In this document: one piece after another, positions 7,816 to 16,381 of the stretch
Position numbering within the stretch: position 1 is the stretch's first letter
Layout of the letters: every line of letters begins with the position of its first letter
Source: Agromyces allii
GTDB lineage: Bacteria > Actinomycetota > Actinomycetes > Actinomycetales > Microbacteriaceae
Direction: 5' to 3'
DNA: 64,000 bases
Assembly (NCBI RefSeq): GCF_009749385.1
Contig: NZ_WBIN01000011.1
Location: 62,001-126,000 of the forward strand
Translations under genes and position numbers: made by a program
The notes under the pieces: model-generated
What the model saw: only the letters and a program-made list of their open reading frames with translations
What the model was told of the DNA's origin: nothing
The model's database searches: none

Positions 7816-8198
7816 TTCTCGATCGCCATCACCAGGATCACGCGATCGGCCTTGTCGGCCGGCGCCTCCTGCTCGGGGTTGCCGTACCGCTGCCCGAGGC
7901 GCACGTAGAACGCACCCTCGGGGTCGGGGATCACCTCGGCGAGCCGTCCGCGCACCTCGACGTAGCGCAGCGGGTTCTCGGGGTCGAGGGCCTCGAGCGT
8001 CATGTTCGGGTCGGCCTGCAGGTTGCGGAACTTCGCGCGCTTCGTCGTGTGCGTGAACCGGATGGTGCCGGATGCCGCGTCGTGCTCGAACCACATCGGG
8101 TTCAGCTGCACGCCGCCGCCGGGGCGCACGGTCGCGAGGTGACCGAAGACGGGCGCGGTGAGGATGCGAGTGGCGTGGTCGTCGAGTTCGATCGTCAT
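7800..8198 (-). CDS. PPOX-class (pyridoxamine-phosphate-oxidase-like) flavin/F420 protein
   Basis: A 132-aa split-barrel protein. The ATRILTAPVFGHLATVRPGG start, LNPMWFEHD strand and FTHTTKRAKFRNL segment are typical of the PPOX class that includes F420-dependent and FMN-dependent reductases of actinobacteria. DPENPLRYVEVRGRLAEV forms the later strands. F420 versus FMN cannot be told from the sequence alone. The ATG at 8198 begins MTIELDDHATRIL, the usual start of the family. The gene is alone, convergent with the VOC gene, and 43 nt downstream of nothing it obviously works with. Confidence 0.85.
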   Translation of the reverse strand: MTIELDDHATRILTAPVFGHLATVRPGGGVQLNPMWFEHDAASGTIRFTHTTKRAKFRNLQADPNMTLEALDPENPLRYVEVRGRLAEVIPDPEGAFYVRLGQRYGNPEQEAPADKADRVILVMAIEKVNGR

Positions 8199-8241
8199 GA
8201 CGGGGACAACCGGGCGTATGCCGCGGGCATTCCGAGCCGGG

Positions 8242-10104
8242 TCAGATCTCGGTGTGGCCGAGCTCGGGCGCCGCGAGCGTGCGCACCGCGGCGTCGGCGA
8301 AGCCCTCGAACTCGAGCACGACGACCTCGTTCGCGCCCGCGCGCGTGACGGGAGCGGGCACGATGAGCGTGCGCTGCGGCCCGCGCCGCCAGTAGCGCCC
8401 GAGCAGGAACCCGTTGACCCAGACGAGGCCCTTGCCCCAGTGCAGCGTGTCGAGGAAGAGATCGGCGGGTGCCTCGAGCTCGAGCACGGCGTGCGCGAAC
8501 GCGGGTCCGGCGACGGCCCCCCTGCCGTCGCCGGACCCCGGGCGGGCAGCGGCATCCGCATGCGCTGCACCGCCCGACCCGACCGCGCCGGGGGCTGCAG
8601 CCGCCGCGGCCGCGCGGTCGAGGTCGATCGGCCGAACGCGCCAGCCGGTCAGCGGCACGCCGTCGAGCGCGACGCCGCCGATGAGGCCCTTGTGCTCGCC
8701 GAGGCGCGTGCCGTAGTCGACGCGTCCCTGGTCCTCGACGAGGATCACGAGCTCGCCGTGCGTACGCGGCAGCACGATCGAGCGCTCGTGCGCGTCGCGC
8801 GACATGACGCCGACGGGCACGCCGTCGAGCAGCACCCAGGCGCGGTCGCGCACCTCCTCGCCGACGGTCAGCACGCCGGGTCGGTCGGCGGCGTCGTCGT
8901 CGTCGACCGCGCCGGCGCCCAGCGTCGTCGAGAACAGCGCGAGCCCGCGGAAGTGGCCGAGCTCGTCGAACGTCGGCACGTGCTCGTGCGGCGCCTCGTC
9001 GCCGAGCGCACCCGCCGCAGCCGCGTCGAGCAGCGACGGCCCGATCGCGAGTGGTGCCTGGATCACGGGCGCCGGCCCTGCGGCATCCGGAACCTCGTCG
9101 GGAACCGGCGCGTAGCGCGAGATGACCTCGCGGAACGCCCAGAACTTCTCGGTCGGATGCCCGGCCTCATCGAGCGGGGCGTCGTAGTCGTAGCTCGTCG
9201 TGATCGGCGCGTAGCGTCCCTTGTCGTTGGCGCCGTTCGTGAGCCCGAAGTTCGTGCCCCCGTGGAACATGTAGATGTTCACCGACCCCCCGGCGGCGAG
9301 GAGCAGGTCGAGTTCATGGGCGGATGCCGCGGCATCCGTCGTGTGGTGGTGCGAGCCCCAGTCGTCGAACCAGCCGCACCAGAACTCCATGCAGACGAGC
9401 GGACCCGTCGGCTGGAACTCGCGCAGGGTCTCGAGGCGCTCGAGCGTACGGGAGCCGAACGACCCCGTGAGGTGCAGGCCCGGCAGGCTGCCGTCGGCGA
9501 GCATCTGAGGCGTCGGCTGGTCGATGGTCGTTAGCGGCACCGTGATGCCCGAGTCCCGCGTGACCGCGACGAGGTGCTCGAGGTAGCCCTTGTCGGAACC
9601 GTAGGCGCCGTACTCGTTCTCGATCTGCACGAGGATCACCGATCCCCCGGTGTCGATCTGGCGGGGCACGACGATCTCGGAGACGTTGCGGAGGTACTCG
9701 CTCACGGCCGCGAGGTAGCGCGGCTCGGAACGGCGGATGCCGACCTCGCGGTCGCGGAACAGCCACGCGGGCAGGCCGCCGTTGTCCCACTCGGCGCAGA
9801 TGTACGGGCCGGGGCGCACGATCGCGTGCATGCCCTCGGCTGCGACGAGGTCGAGGAAGCGGCCGAGGTCGAGCCCGCCCGACGCCTCCCACTTCCCCTC
9901 GTGCGGTGCGTGCCGGTTCCACGCGACGTAGGTCTCGATCGTGTTCAGGCCCATGAGCCGCGCCTTGCGGATGCGGTCGGCCCAGAGGTCGGGGTGCACG
10001 CGGAAGTAGTGCAGCGCGCCCGAGAGCACGCGGAACGGGGCTCCGTCGAGCTCGAAGTCGGTCTCGCCGATGGCGAAGCGGCTCTGCGGGTGCTGGGCGG
10101 TCAC
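8242..10104 (-). CDS. GH35 beta-galactosidase
   Basis: A 620-aa glycoside hydrolase family 35 enzyme that removes terminal beta-galactose. The barrel is intact: LSGALHYFRVHPDLWADR at the start, acid/base Glu164 in ENEYG, and nucleophile Glu240 in MEFWCGWFDDWG; GGTNFG follows. The C-terminal beta-sandwich domains carry an Ala/Gly-rich insert (about residues 530-565). No signal peptide is seen, so it should act in the cytoplasm on imported galactosides. The GTG at 10104 opens MTAQHPQSRFAIG, the normal family start; no ATG is available nearby and the Shine-Dalgarno is weak. It is the last gene of the transporter operon. Confidence 0.93.
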   Translation of the reverse strand: MTAQHPQSRFAIGETDFELDGAPFRVLSGALHYFRVHPDLWADRIRKARLMGLNTIETYVAWNRHAPHEGKWEASGGLDLGRFLDLVAAEGMHAIVRPGPYICAEWDNGGLPAWLFRDREVGIRRSEPRYLAAVSEYLRNVSEIVVPRQIDTGGSVILVQIENEYGAYGSDKGYLEHLVAVTRDSGITVPLTTIDQPTPQMLADGSLPGLHLTGSFGSRTLERLETLREFQPTGPLVCMEFWCGWFDDWGSHHHTTDAAASAHELDLLLAAGGSVNIYMFHGGTNFGLTNGANDKGRYAPITTSYDYDAPLDEAGHPTEKFWAFREVISRYAPVPDEVPDAAGPAPVIQAPLAIGPSLLDAAAAGALGDEAPHEHVPTFDELGHFRGLALFSTTLGAGAVDDDDAADRPGVLTVGEEVRDRAWVLLDGVPVGVMSRDAHERSIVLPRTHGELVILVEDQGRVDYGTRLGEHKGLIGGVALDGVPLTGWRVRPIDLDRAAAAAAAPGAVGSGGAAHADAAARPGSGDGRGAVAGPAFAHAVLELEAPADLFLDTLHWGKGLVWVNGFLLGRYWRRGPQRTLIVPAPVTRAGANEVVVLEFEGFADAAVRTLAAPELGHTEI

Positions 10105-10152
10105 GGGGCGTCCGATCGGGATCTGACCGGCTGGGCCGGTGGCGGTGGAGAG

Positions 10153-10210
10153 GTCGTGCTGGTCGTGCTGGTCGTGCTGGCGGGGTGTGGCGGGGTGTGG
10201 CGGGTGTGCA
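10153..10210. repeat. short 9- and 10-bp tandem repeats
   Basis: Three GTCGTGCTG units (10153-10179) are followed by two and a half CGGGGTGTGG units (10181-10210) in the gap between the binding-protein gene and the GH35 gene. Confidence 0.75.
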
Positions 10211-10244
10211 GCGGGGCCGGCCGACGACTGCCGGCCGACCCCGC
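10211..10244 (-). terminator. hairpin between binding-protein and GH35 genes
   Basis: Arms at 10211-10223 and 10232-10244 (GCGGGG-CGGCCG type) form a 13-bp stem with one mismatch and an 8-nt loop, 10 nt after the binding-protein stop. Inside an operon it probably attenuates read-through into GH35 or protects the upstream message, giving more binding protein than enzyme. Confidence 0.6.
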
Positions 10245-10253
10245 CGCATCCGA

Positions 10254-11600
10254 TCACTTGTTGACGCTGAAGCCCTGCTCGTTGCCGTAGTCGACGAGCT
10301 GGTCCTGCCACGTCGCGAGGCCGTCGTTCAGGTCGGTGCCGTTGGCGTACGCCTGGCCGACGGTGTCGCCGAAGATGCTGTTCGCATACACCTGGTAGGG
10401 CAGGTACGACCAGCCCGAGGAGACGTCCTTCGAGGCCTGCGTCAGCACCTCGTTGATCTTCTGGCCGCCGAAGTACTCCGACTCGAGGTTCACGAAGTCG
10501 GGGTCGTTCAGGTCGGCCGTGGTCGCCGGGAATCCGCCGCTCGAGAGGAAGACCTCGATCGACGCCGGGTCGGAGTTCAGCCAGCGCAGGAACGCCGCCG
10601 CGAGCGCCGGGTTCTCGGACTGCTTCGTGACCGACTGGCCGCCGCCGCCGTTCTCGGCCGCGACGGGGGTGCCGTCGTACGTGGGCATGGGGGCCACGCG
10701 CCAGTCGCCCGCGGCGTCGGGAACGCTCGACTCGAGCACGCCGGGCATCCAGGCGCCGATCACGAGGGTCGCGATCGAGCCGTCGCCGAGGCCCTTGTAC
10801 CACTCGTCGCTCCAGCCGGGGGTGCTCGAGAGCAGGTCGCCCTCGACGAGCTGGTTCCAGACGCCGGTCCACTTCTGGGTGCCCTCGTCGGCGAGGTCGA
10901 TGGTCACGTTCGTGCCGTCGGCCTCGAACGGGCGGCCGCCGGCCTGCCAGATCATGCTCGTCGCGAAGCCCGAGTCGCCGGTGTCGGCGGTGATGTACTT
11001 CGACGGGTCGGCGGCGTGCAGGTCCTTCGCGGCCTGCACGTACTCGTCCCACGTGGCCGGCACGGCGATGCCGTACTGGTCGAAGACCGTCTTGTTGTAG
11101 AACAGCGCCATGGGGCCCGAGTCCTGCGGCAGGCCGACGAGCTTGCCGCCGACGTTCACGGCACCCCACGTCGAGGCGCTGTACTGGTCCTCGAGGTCGC
11201 CGAGGCCGTAGGCGCCGAGGTCGACGAGCGAGTCGGAGAGGGCGAACTGCGGGATCGCGTAGTACTCGATCTGCACGACGTCGGGGGCGCCCGAGCCGGC
11301 CTTGATCGCGTTCTGCAGCTTCGTGTACTCCTCGGTGTTCGTGCCCGCGTTGACGAGCTCGACGTCGACGTTCGGGTACGCGTCCTCGAACGCGGCGACC
11401 TGCGCCTCGGCGCTGGGGGTCCAGCTCCAGTACGTGAGCTTGCCGCCCTTCTCGAGCGCGGCGTCGAGGTCGGAGGCCGAGCCGCCGGCGTCGGAGCCGC
11501 CGCCGCCGGTGCCCGACGAGCAGGCGGCGAGCGTGCCGATGAGGGCCGCGGCTGCGACGACCGAGAGGGTCCGCCGGACGGCGGAGCGAGCGATGCTCAT
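10254..11600 (-). CDS. sugar ABC transporter substrate-binding lipoprotein (galactoside type)
   Basis: A 448-aa family-1 extracellular solute-binding protein. The signal peptide ends in a lipobox, LAAC with Cys27, followed by a Ser/Gly-rich linker, so it is lipid-anchored outside the membrane. The KLTYWSWTPSAEAQ start of the mature domain and WQDQLVDYGNEQGFSVNK end fit sugar-binding members. AAGGGA lies 6 nt before the ATG at 11600. It is the third gene of the operon after both permeases, with its own 133-nt upstream gap; the beta-galactosidase downstream suggests oligo- or disaccharides with beta-galactose as ligands. Confidence 0.92.
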   Translation of the reverse strand: MSIARSAVRRTLSVVAAAALIGTLAACSSGTGGGGSDAGGSASDLDAALEKGGKLTYWSWTPSAEAQVAAFEDAYPNVDVELVNAGTNTEEYTKLQNAIKAGSGAPDVVQIEYYAIPQFALSDSLVDLGAYGLGDLEDQYSASTWGAVNVGGKLVGLPQDSGPMALFYNKTVFDQYGIAVPATWDEYVQAAKDLHAADPSKYITADTGDSGFATSMIWQAGGRPFEADGTNVTIDLADEGTQKWTGVWNQLVEGDLLSSTPGWSDEWYKGLGDGSIATLVIGAWMPGVLESSVPDAAGDWRVAPMPTYDGTPVAAENGGGGQSVTKQSENPALAAAFLRWLNSDPASIEVFLSSGGFPATTADLNDPDFVNLESEYFGGQKINEVLTQASKDVSSGWSYLPYQVYANSIFGDTVGQAYANGTDLNDGLATWQDQLVDYGNEQGFSVNK

Positions 11601-11733
11601 GGTGATTCCCTTCACTTCGTTGTGTTGTGTCGTGTGGTGTGTCTTGGTGATGCATGGTGTGCCGTGCGGTTCCGGGGCAGGACGCTCCGGTGAGCGGATG
11701 GTGCTGTCGTGCACGCCGTGCAGTGCCGCTCGG

Positions 11734-12690
11734 TCACTGCTTGACGCTTCCGGCGCTGAGCCCCGACTGCCAGAACCGCTGCAGGCCGAGGAACGCGACG
11801 ACGATGGGGACGATGGTCAGGAGCGAACCCGTGATCACCAGGTTGTAGATGGGCTGCGCGGCAACGCCCGTGGCCTGCGCGCTCCACTGGTTGAGGCCGA
11901 CCGTGAGCGGGTACCAGGTGGGGTCGCTCAGCATGATCAGCGGCAGGAAGTAGTTGTTCCACGTCGCGACGACCGTGAACAGCAGCACCGTCACGATGCC
12001 GGGCGCGAGCAGGCGGATCGAGATCGTGAAGAACGTGCGGAACTCGCCGGCGCCGTCCATGCGCGCCGCCTCGAGCAGCTCGGTCGGCACCGAGTCGACC
12101 GCGTAGACCCAGATCAGGTAGAGGCCGAACGGGCTGATGAGCGACGGGATGATGATCGCCCACGGCGTGTTCGTGAGGCCGAGCTGGCTGAACATGAGGA
12201 ACGTCGGCACCGCGAGGGCCGTGCCGGGCACCGCGATCGCGCCGAGCACCACGGCGAACACGGCCTTGCGGCCCGTGAACCGGAACTTCGCCAGCCCGTA
12301 GCCCGCGAGCGTCGCCAGCAGCGTCGCGCCGCCCGCGCCGACCACGACGTAGAGCAGCGTGTTGCCGAACCAGCGGAGGAAGATGCCGTCCTTGTAGGTC
12401 AGCGTCTCCCAGATGTTCTGGAACAGCACGAAGTCGTCGTCGAACCAGAGCCCGAAGCTCGAGAACAGGCCGGCCTGCGTCTTCGTCGCGTTGATGAGCA
12501 ACCACACGAGCGGCACGAGGCTGTAGATCACGAAGATGCCCATGAGCAGCGTGAACGCGACCGACTTGCGCGGGCGCAGCGGGGAGGAGTACTTCGGGCG
12601 GTAGGCGCCGCGCCGACGGGAACGGGTGCCGGACGCACCGCGGCCGCCCGCGGCATCCGTCGTGGTCATGACCTCGGTGAGGGTGCTCAT
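11734..12690 (-). CDS. carbohydrate ABC permease, MalG type
   Basis: A 318-aa inner-membrane permease with about six membrane segments after a 45-residue basic, Gly/Arg-rich N-terminus. The coupling loop EAARMDGAGEFRTFF, which contacts the ATPase, is intact. Its ATG overlaps the stop of the MalF-type gene (ATGA). No ATPase gene is present in the operon, so it must use an MsiK-like shared ATPase encoded elsewhere, as is usual for actinobacterial sugar importers. Confidence 0.93.
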   Translation of the reverse strand: MSTLTEVMTTTDAAGGRGASGTRSRRRGAYRPKYSSPLRPRKSVAFTLLMGIFVIYSLVPLVWLLINATKTQAGLFSSFGLWFDDDFVLFQNIWETLTYKDGIFLRWFGNTLLYVVVGAGGATLLATLAGYGLAKFRFTGRKAVFAVVLGAIAVPGTALAVPTFLMFSQLGLTNTPWAIIIPSLISPFGLYLIWVYAVDSVPTELLEAARMDGAGEFRTFFTISIRLLAPGIVTVLLFTVVATWNNYFLPLIMLSDPTWYPLTVGLNQWSAQATGVAAQPIYNLVITGSLLTIVPIVVAFLGLQRFWQSGLSAGSVKQ

Positions 12691-13649
12691 CGCTCTTCCT
12701 TCCGCGAGCCGCGCAGCTGCACGACGTAGGCGATCACGGCGGTGAACACGCCCATGACGATCGCGACGGTGGCCGACGCGTTGTACTGCTGACCGGCGAA
12801 CGAGAGGTTGTAGGCGTACATGTTCGGCGTGAAGTACGTGGTGATGATGTTCGGGGCGAGCGTGCGCAGGATGTTCGGCTCGTTGAACAGCTGGAAGCTG
12901 CCGATGATCGAGAAGATCGTCGCGATCACGATGGCGCCGCGCAGGGCCGGCAGCTTGATGCCGGTGACGACGCGCATCGGGCCTGCGCCGTCGAGCTCGG
13001 CGGCCTCGTAGAGGTCGGTCGGGATGACCTTGAGCGCCGAGTAGAAGATCAGCATGTTGTAGCCGACGAACTCCCAGGTCACGATGTTGCCGATCGAGAC
13101 GAGGATCCACTCGCGGGCGAACGGCGTGATGATGGTCGAGCCGAGCCAGTCGTTGATGTTCGCTGCGAGGCCGAAGTTGTCGCCGTAGATGAAGCCCCAC
13201 ATGAGCACCGCGACGACCGCCGGAACCGCGTAGGGCAGGAAGATCGCGATGCGGAAGAAGCCCGTCGCATGCAGTCGCGCACTGTCGATGGCGAGCGCCG
13301 CGACGAGTGCGAGCCCCAGCATGACGGGCACCTGCACGAGCAGGAACAGCGTGACCCGGCCGAAGCCCTCCCAGAACTGCGCATCGCCGAAGAGCGCGAG
13401 GTAGTTCTCGAAGCCGACGAACGCGTTGCCGCCCACGAGCTGCTCGCGGTAGAGGCTGAGGTAGATCGAGTAGACGACCGGCGCGATGAAGACGAGCAGG
13501 AACACCACGAGGAAGGGGGCGACGAACGCGAGGCCCTTCCATTCGCTGCGCTGACGGGGGCGACGGATGCCGCGGGCGGGCGACTTCGGTGACGACGCTG
13601 CGGTACTCGCAGGCCGGCCGGTCGCCGCTGGTGTGGACGTCGTTGTCAT
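12687..13649 (-). CDS. carbohydrate ABC permease, MalF type
   Basis: A 320-aa inner-membrane permease, partner of the MalG-type protein. A 40-residue cytosolic N-terminus rich in Ala, Pro and Arg precedes the first membrane segment (GLAFVAPFLVVFLLVF). The coupling loop EAAELDGAGPMRVVTG is visible. The ATG at 13649 has AGAAAG about 9 nt upstream and is preferred over upstream frames without a ribosome site. It heads the galactoside operon, 23 nt downstream of a LacI-type operator. Confidence 0.93.
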   Translation of the reverse strand: MTTTSTPAATGRPASTAASSPKSPARGIRRPRQRSEWKGLAFVAPFLVVFLLVFIAPVVYSIYLSLYREQLVGGNAFVGFENYLALFGDAQFWEGFGRVTLFLLVQVPVMLGLALVAALAIDSARLHATGFFRIAIFLPYAVPAVVAVLMWGFIYGDNFGLAANINDWLGSTIITPFAREWILVSIGNIVTWEFVGYNMLIFYSALKVIPTDLYEAAELDGAGPMRVVTGIKLPALRGAIVIATIFSIIGSFQLFNEPNILRTLAPNIITTYFTPNMYAYNLSFAGQQYNASATVAIVMGVFTAVIAYVVQLRGSRKEER

Positions 13650-13671
13650 CGGATTCTTTCTGATCGCCGAG

Positions 13672-13722
13672 ATGTTTACGTCAACATCTCGTGACGACAC
13701 CGTAGCATGTTGACGTGAACAT
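13672..13722. promoter_or_regulatory. two LacI-family operators in the divergent promoter region
   Basis: ATGTTTACGTCAACAT (13672-13687) and ATGTTGACGTGAACAT (13707-13722) are near-perfect 16-bp palindromes of one consensus, ATGTT[GT]ACGT[CG]AACAT, with the central ACGT shared. Centres are 35 bp apart, one near each divergent transcript, so the LacI regulator at 13763 probably represses both the operon and itself. Confidence 0.8.
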
Positions 13723-13762
13723 GCGCCAGTCTTCAGCAGAGGGCGCACCGAGGGAGAGACAC

Positions 13763-14800
13763 ATGACGACGACACCAGGCCAGGCGACCGCCCCCGGCCG
13801 CCGCCGTGCGCCGTCGATGGCGGACGTCGCCCGCGAGGCGAACGTCTCGGGGCAGACCGTCTCCCGCGTCTCGAACGGCCGCGACAACGTCGACGCCGCG
13901 ACCCGCGACCGGGTGCTCGCCGCCATGACCAAGCTCGGCTATCGACCCAACAGCGCCGCCCGCGCCCTGCGCACCGGCCGCTTCCGCAGCATCGGCGTCA
14001 TCATGTTCACGCTCTCGAGCTTCGGCAACATGCGCACGCTCGACGCCATCACGACCGCCGCGAGCGACGCCGGCTACTCGCTCACGCTCATCCCCGTGCC
14101 GCACCCGACCAAGGGCGAGCTCTCGGTCGCCTTCGACCGGCTCGCGGATGCCGCGGTCGACGGCGTCATCCTCGTGGTCGAGGCGCACCTCTTCGACGAG
14201 TCCGACGTCGAACTGCCCGACGGGCTGCCCGCCGTGATCATCGACGCCTCGGGCGACGAGCGGTTCCCCGGCGTCGACACCGACCAGGCGCACGGCGCCC
14301 GGCTCGCCGTGCAGCACCTGCTCGACCTCGGACACGAGACCGTCTGGCACGTCGCCGGCCCCGAGCGCTCCTACTCGGCCACGCGCCGCCGCGACGCCTG
14401 GGCCGCGACCCTCGCCGAGCACGGGGCATCCGCTCCCCCGGTGCTCGAGGGCGACTGGTCGACCGAGGCCGGCTACGAACTCGGGCTCGAGCTCGCCGCG
14501 AACCCCGCCGTCACGGCCGTGTTCGCCGCGAACGACCAGATGGCGCTCGGAGTGCTGCGCGCCATGCACGAGTCGGGCCGCGCCGTTCCCGGCGACGTGA
14601 GCGTCGTGGGCTTCGACGACATGTCGGAGTCGAGCAGCTTCTGGCCGCCGCTGACGACCGTGCACCAGTACTTCGGCGAGGTCGGCCGCCGCTCGGTCGA
14701 GGCGCTGCTGCACGAGGTCGAGGCCGGCGAGCGCCGCGGCAACTCGCTCGTCGACGTCGAGCTCGTCGTGCGCCAGAGCACCGCGCCGCCGCGGCGCTGA
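13763..14800 (+). CDS. LacI-family transcriptional regulator of the galactoside operon
   Basis: A 345-aa repressor. The N-terminal DNA-binding unit PSMADVAREANVSGQTVSRV, the hinge ARALRTGRF, and a periplasmic-binding-like sugar domain (GVILVVEAHLF; VFAANDQMALGVLRAM; VVGFDDM) are complete. AGGGAG lies 5-6 nt before the ATG at 13763; an in-frame upstream ATG inside the operator is less likely. It is divergent from the permease/GH35 operon and the only regulator there. A galactoside or galactose is the expected inducer. Confidence 0.93.
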   Translation: MTTTPGQATAPGRRRAPSMADVAREANVSGQTVSRVSNGRDNVDAATRDRVLAAMTKLGYRPNSAARALRTGRFRSIGVIMFTLSSFGNMRTLDAITTAASDAGYSLTLIPVPHPTKGELSVAFDRLADAAVDGVILVVEAHLFDESDVELPDGLPAVIIDASGDERFPGVDTDQAHGARLAVQHLLDLGHETVWHVAGPERSYSATRRRDAWAATLAEHGASAPPVLEGDWSTEAGYELGLELAANPAVTAVFAANDQMALGVLRAMHESGRAVPGDVSVVGFDDMSESSSFWPPLTTVHQYFGEVGRRSVEALLHEVEAGERRGNSLVDVELVVRQSTAPPRR

Positions 14801-14890
14801 CCTGCCGCGGCAGCCCCGCTCTCCCCTGCCCAGCTGACACCTCTGCGTCCGCGCATGCGGGAACTGCGGCAGCGAGTCGGGGGCCAGCTC

Positions 14891-14930
14891 GGGCGGGCGC
14901 GCGTCAGCGCGGGCGGGCGCGCGTCAGTGC
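14891..14930. repeat. two 20-bp tandem repeats over the amidase stop codon
   Basis: Units 14891-14910 and 14911-14930 (GGGCGGGCGCGCGTCAG followed by CGC or TGC) differ at one base. The second holds the amidase TGA; the first carries a second TGA just downstream. Confidence 0.8.
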
Positions 14931-16381
14931 GGGTCGACGGGCGTGAGCGCGCCGAGCGCGGCCTCGACGTCGCGCGCCGCCGCGAGGGCGATGTGGTCGC
15001 CGTTCGTCGGTCCGATGAGCTGCACGCCCGTCGGCAGGCCCTCGTCGTCGAGTCCGGTGGGCACGGCGACCGACGGCAGGCCGAGGAAGTTCACGGCCAC
15101 GAGCAGGCGGTGGTCGCGCCAGAGCTCGGTCGTCGCGGCGGGTCCCGAGAGATCGACGCCGATGTGCGGCATCCGCCTCGTCGAGACCGGACCGAGCACG
15201 ATCGGGTGCTCGGCCTGGAACCTCGCCCAGGCCGCGGCGACGACCACGCGCTGCGCCCACGCGCCGCCGTATTCGTCGCCCGACTCGAGCACGTGGGTCT
15301 CGGACGCGTTGTCGAGGAAGTACGTCGTCGCCCCGTCGCTGAGCGGTGCGGGCAGGCCGCCAGGCCGGAACGCGCCGACCATCTCGGTCACCGAGAGCCG
15401 GCGCCACATGACGGCGGCGTCCTCGAGCATGGGCGGCTCGGCGTCGACGACCTCCCAGCCGGCTGCGGCGAGCGCCGACGCCGCACGCTCGATCGCGTCG
15501 GCGACCTGCGGCTCGACGCCCCAGCCGAGCGGGTCGCGCACGACGGCGACCCGACGCACGCCCTCGTAGGTCGACGGATGCGGCACGGTGACCACGAGCG
15601 GGTCGCGGCCGTCGGCGCCGTGCATGAGCGAGAACGCGAGGTCGAGGTCGTCGACGTGCCGGGCGATCGGCCCGTTCACGGCGAACATCTGCAGCGAGAG
15701 CGGCAGCGGCTCGACGACGACCGTGGGTGCGGGCACCCGGCCGGCCGAGGGGCGCAGGGCGCAGACGCCCGCGGCGTAGGCGGGCAGGCGCAGCGATCCG
15801 CCGTAGTCGTTGCCCACCCCGAACGCAGCCATGCCCGTGGCGACCGCGACCGCGTCGCCGCCGCTCGATCCGCCCGGCACCCGCGACGGGTTCCACGGGT
15901 TGTTCGTGCGGCCGAAGAGGTCGTTGACGGTGTCCCAGCGCAGGCCGAAGTCGGGCATGTTGCCGCGTGCGATCGGGATCGCGTCGGCCGCGAGCAGGCG
16001 GTCGACGAGGGTCGCGTTCTCGGCGGGCACGGCGCCGGCGAGGAAGGTCCAGCCCTGCGTCGACGCCGACCAGGTGAGGTCGATGTTCTCCTTCACGCTG
16101 AACGGCACCCCTGCGAGCGGGCCGACCTCGTCGCCCGCGGCGATCCGGGCGTCGATCGCGGCGGCGAGCTCGCGAGCCCGATCGGCGAAGACGACCGTGG
16201 CCGCGCCGACCGCGGGGTTCACGGCGTCGATGCGCGCGAGGTGCGCCTCGATCACGGCGGCGGCGCTGAGCTCGCCGGCCCGCACGCGTCGGGCGATCTC
16301 GCGGGCGCCGAGCGTCCACGGCTCGGCGTGCCGGTCCTGCGGCGTCTGCGCCTCGGGCTGCACGGTCGGCGTTTCGGTCAC
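14924..16381 (-). CDS. amidase (amidase signature family)
   Basis: A 485-aa amidase-signature hydrolase with its catalytic triad intact: Lys97 (SVKENID), cis-Ser172 (PGGSSGGDA) and nucleophile Ser196 (GNDYGGSLRLPA). The GTG at 16381 overlaps the ATPase stop (GTGA) and has GAGGAGG 6 nt upstream, a strong site. No signal peptide, so it works on imported amides. As the last gene of an oligopeptide-type ABC operon that starts with a CocE-type hydrolase, it probably cleaves an amide or peptide released from the imported compound. Exact substrate unknown. Confidence 0.92.
   Translation of the reverse strand: MTETPTVQPEAQTPQDRHAEPWTLGAREIARRVRAGELSAAAVIEAHLARIDAVNPAVGAATVVFADRARELAAAIDARIAAGDEVGPLAGVPFSVKENIDLTWSASTQGWTFLAGAVPAENATLVDRLLAADAIPIARGNMPDFGLRWDTVNDLFGRTNNPWNPSRVPGGSSGGDAVAVATGMAAFGVGNDYGGSLRLPAYAAGVCALRPSAGRVPAPTVVVEPLPLSLQMFAVNGPIARHVDDLDLAFSLMHGADGRDPLVVTVPHPSTYEGVRRVAVVRDPLGWGVEPQVADAIERAASALAAAGWEVVDAEPPMLEDAAVMWRRLSVTEMVGAFRPGGLPAPLSDGATTYFLDNASETHVLESGDEYGGAWAQRVVVAAAWARFQAEHPIVLGPVSTRRMPHIGVDLSGPAATTELWRDHRLLVAVNFLGLPSVAVPTGLDDEGLPTGVQLIGPTNGDHIALAAARDVEAALGALTPVDPH

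Noticed and set aside
10153..10210. Possible CRISPR-like array
   Set aside because: Units are 9-10 bp and directly adjacent with no spacers; no cas genes are present.
8242..11655. A single open frame joining the GH35 gene with a frame through the binding-protein gene
   Set aside because: The upstream part is the wrong frame of the binding-protein gene, which has its own lipobox, start and stop; the GH35 domain begins normally at 10104.
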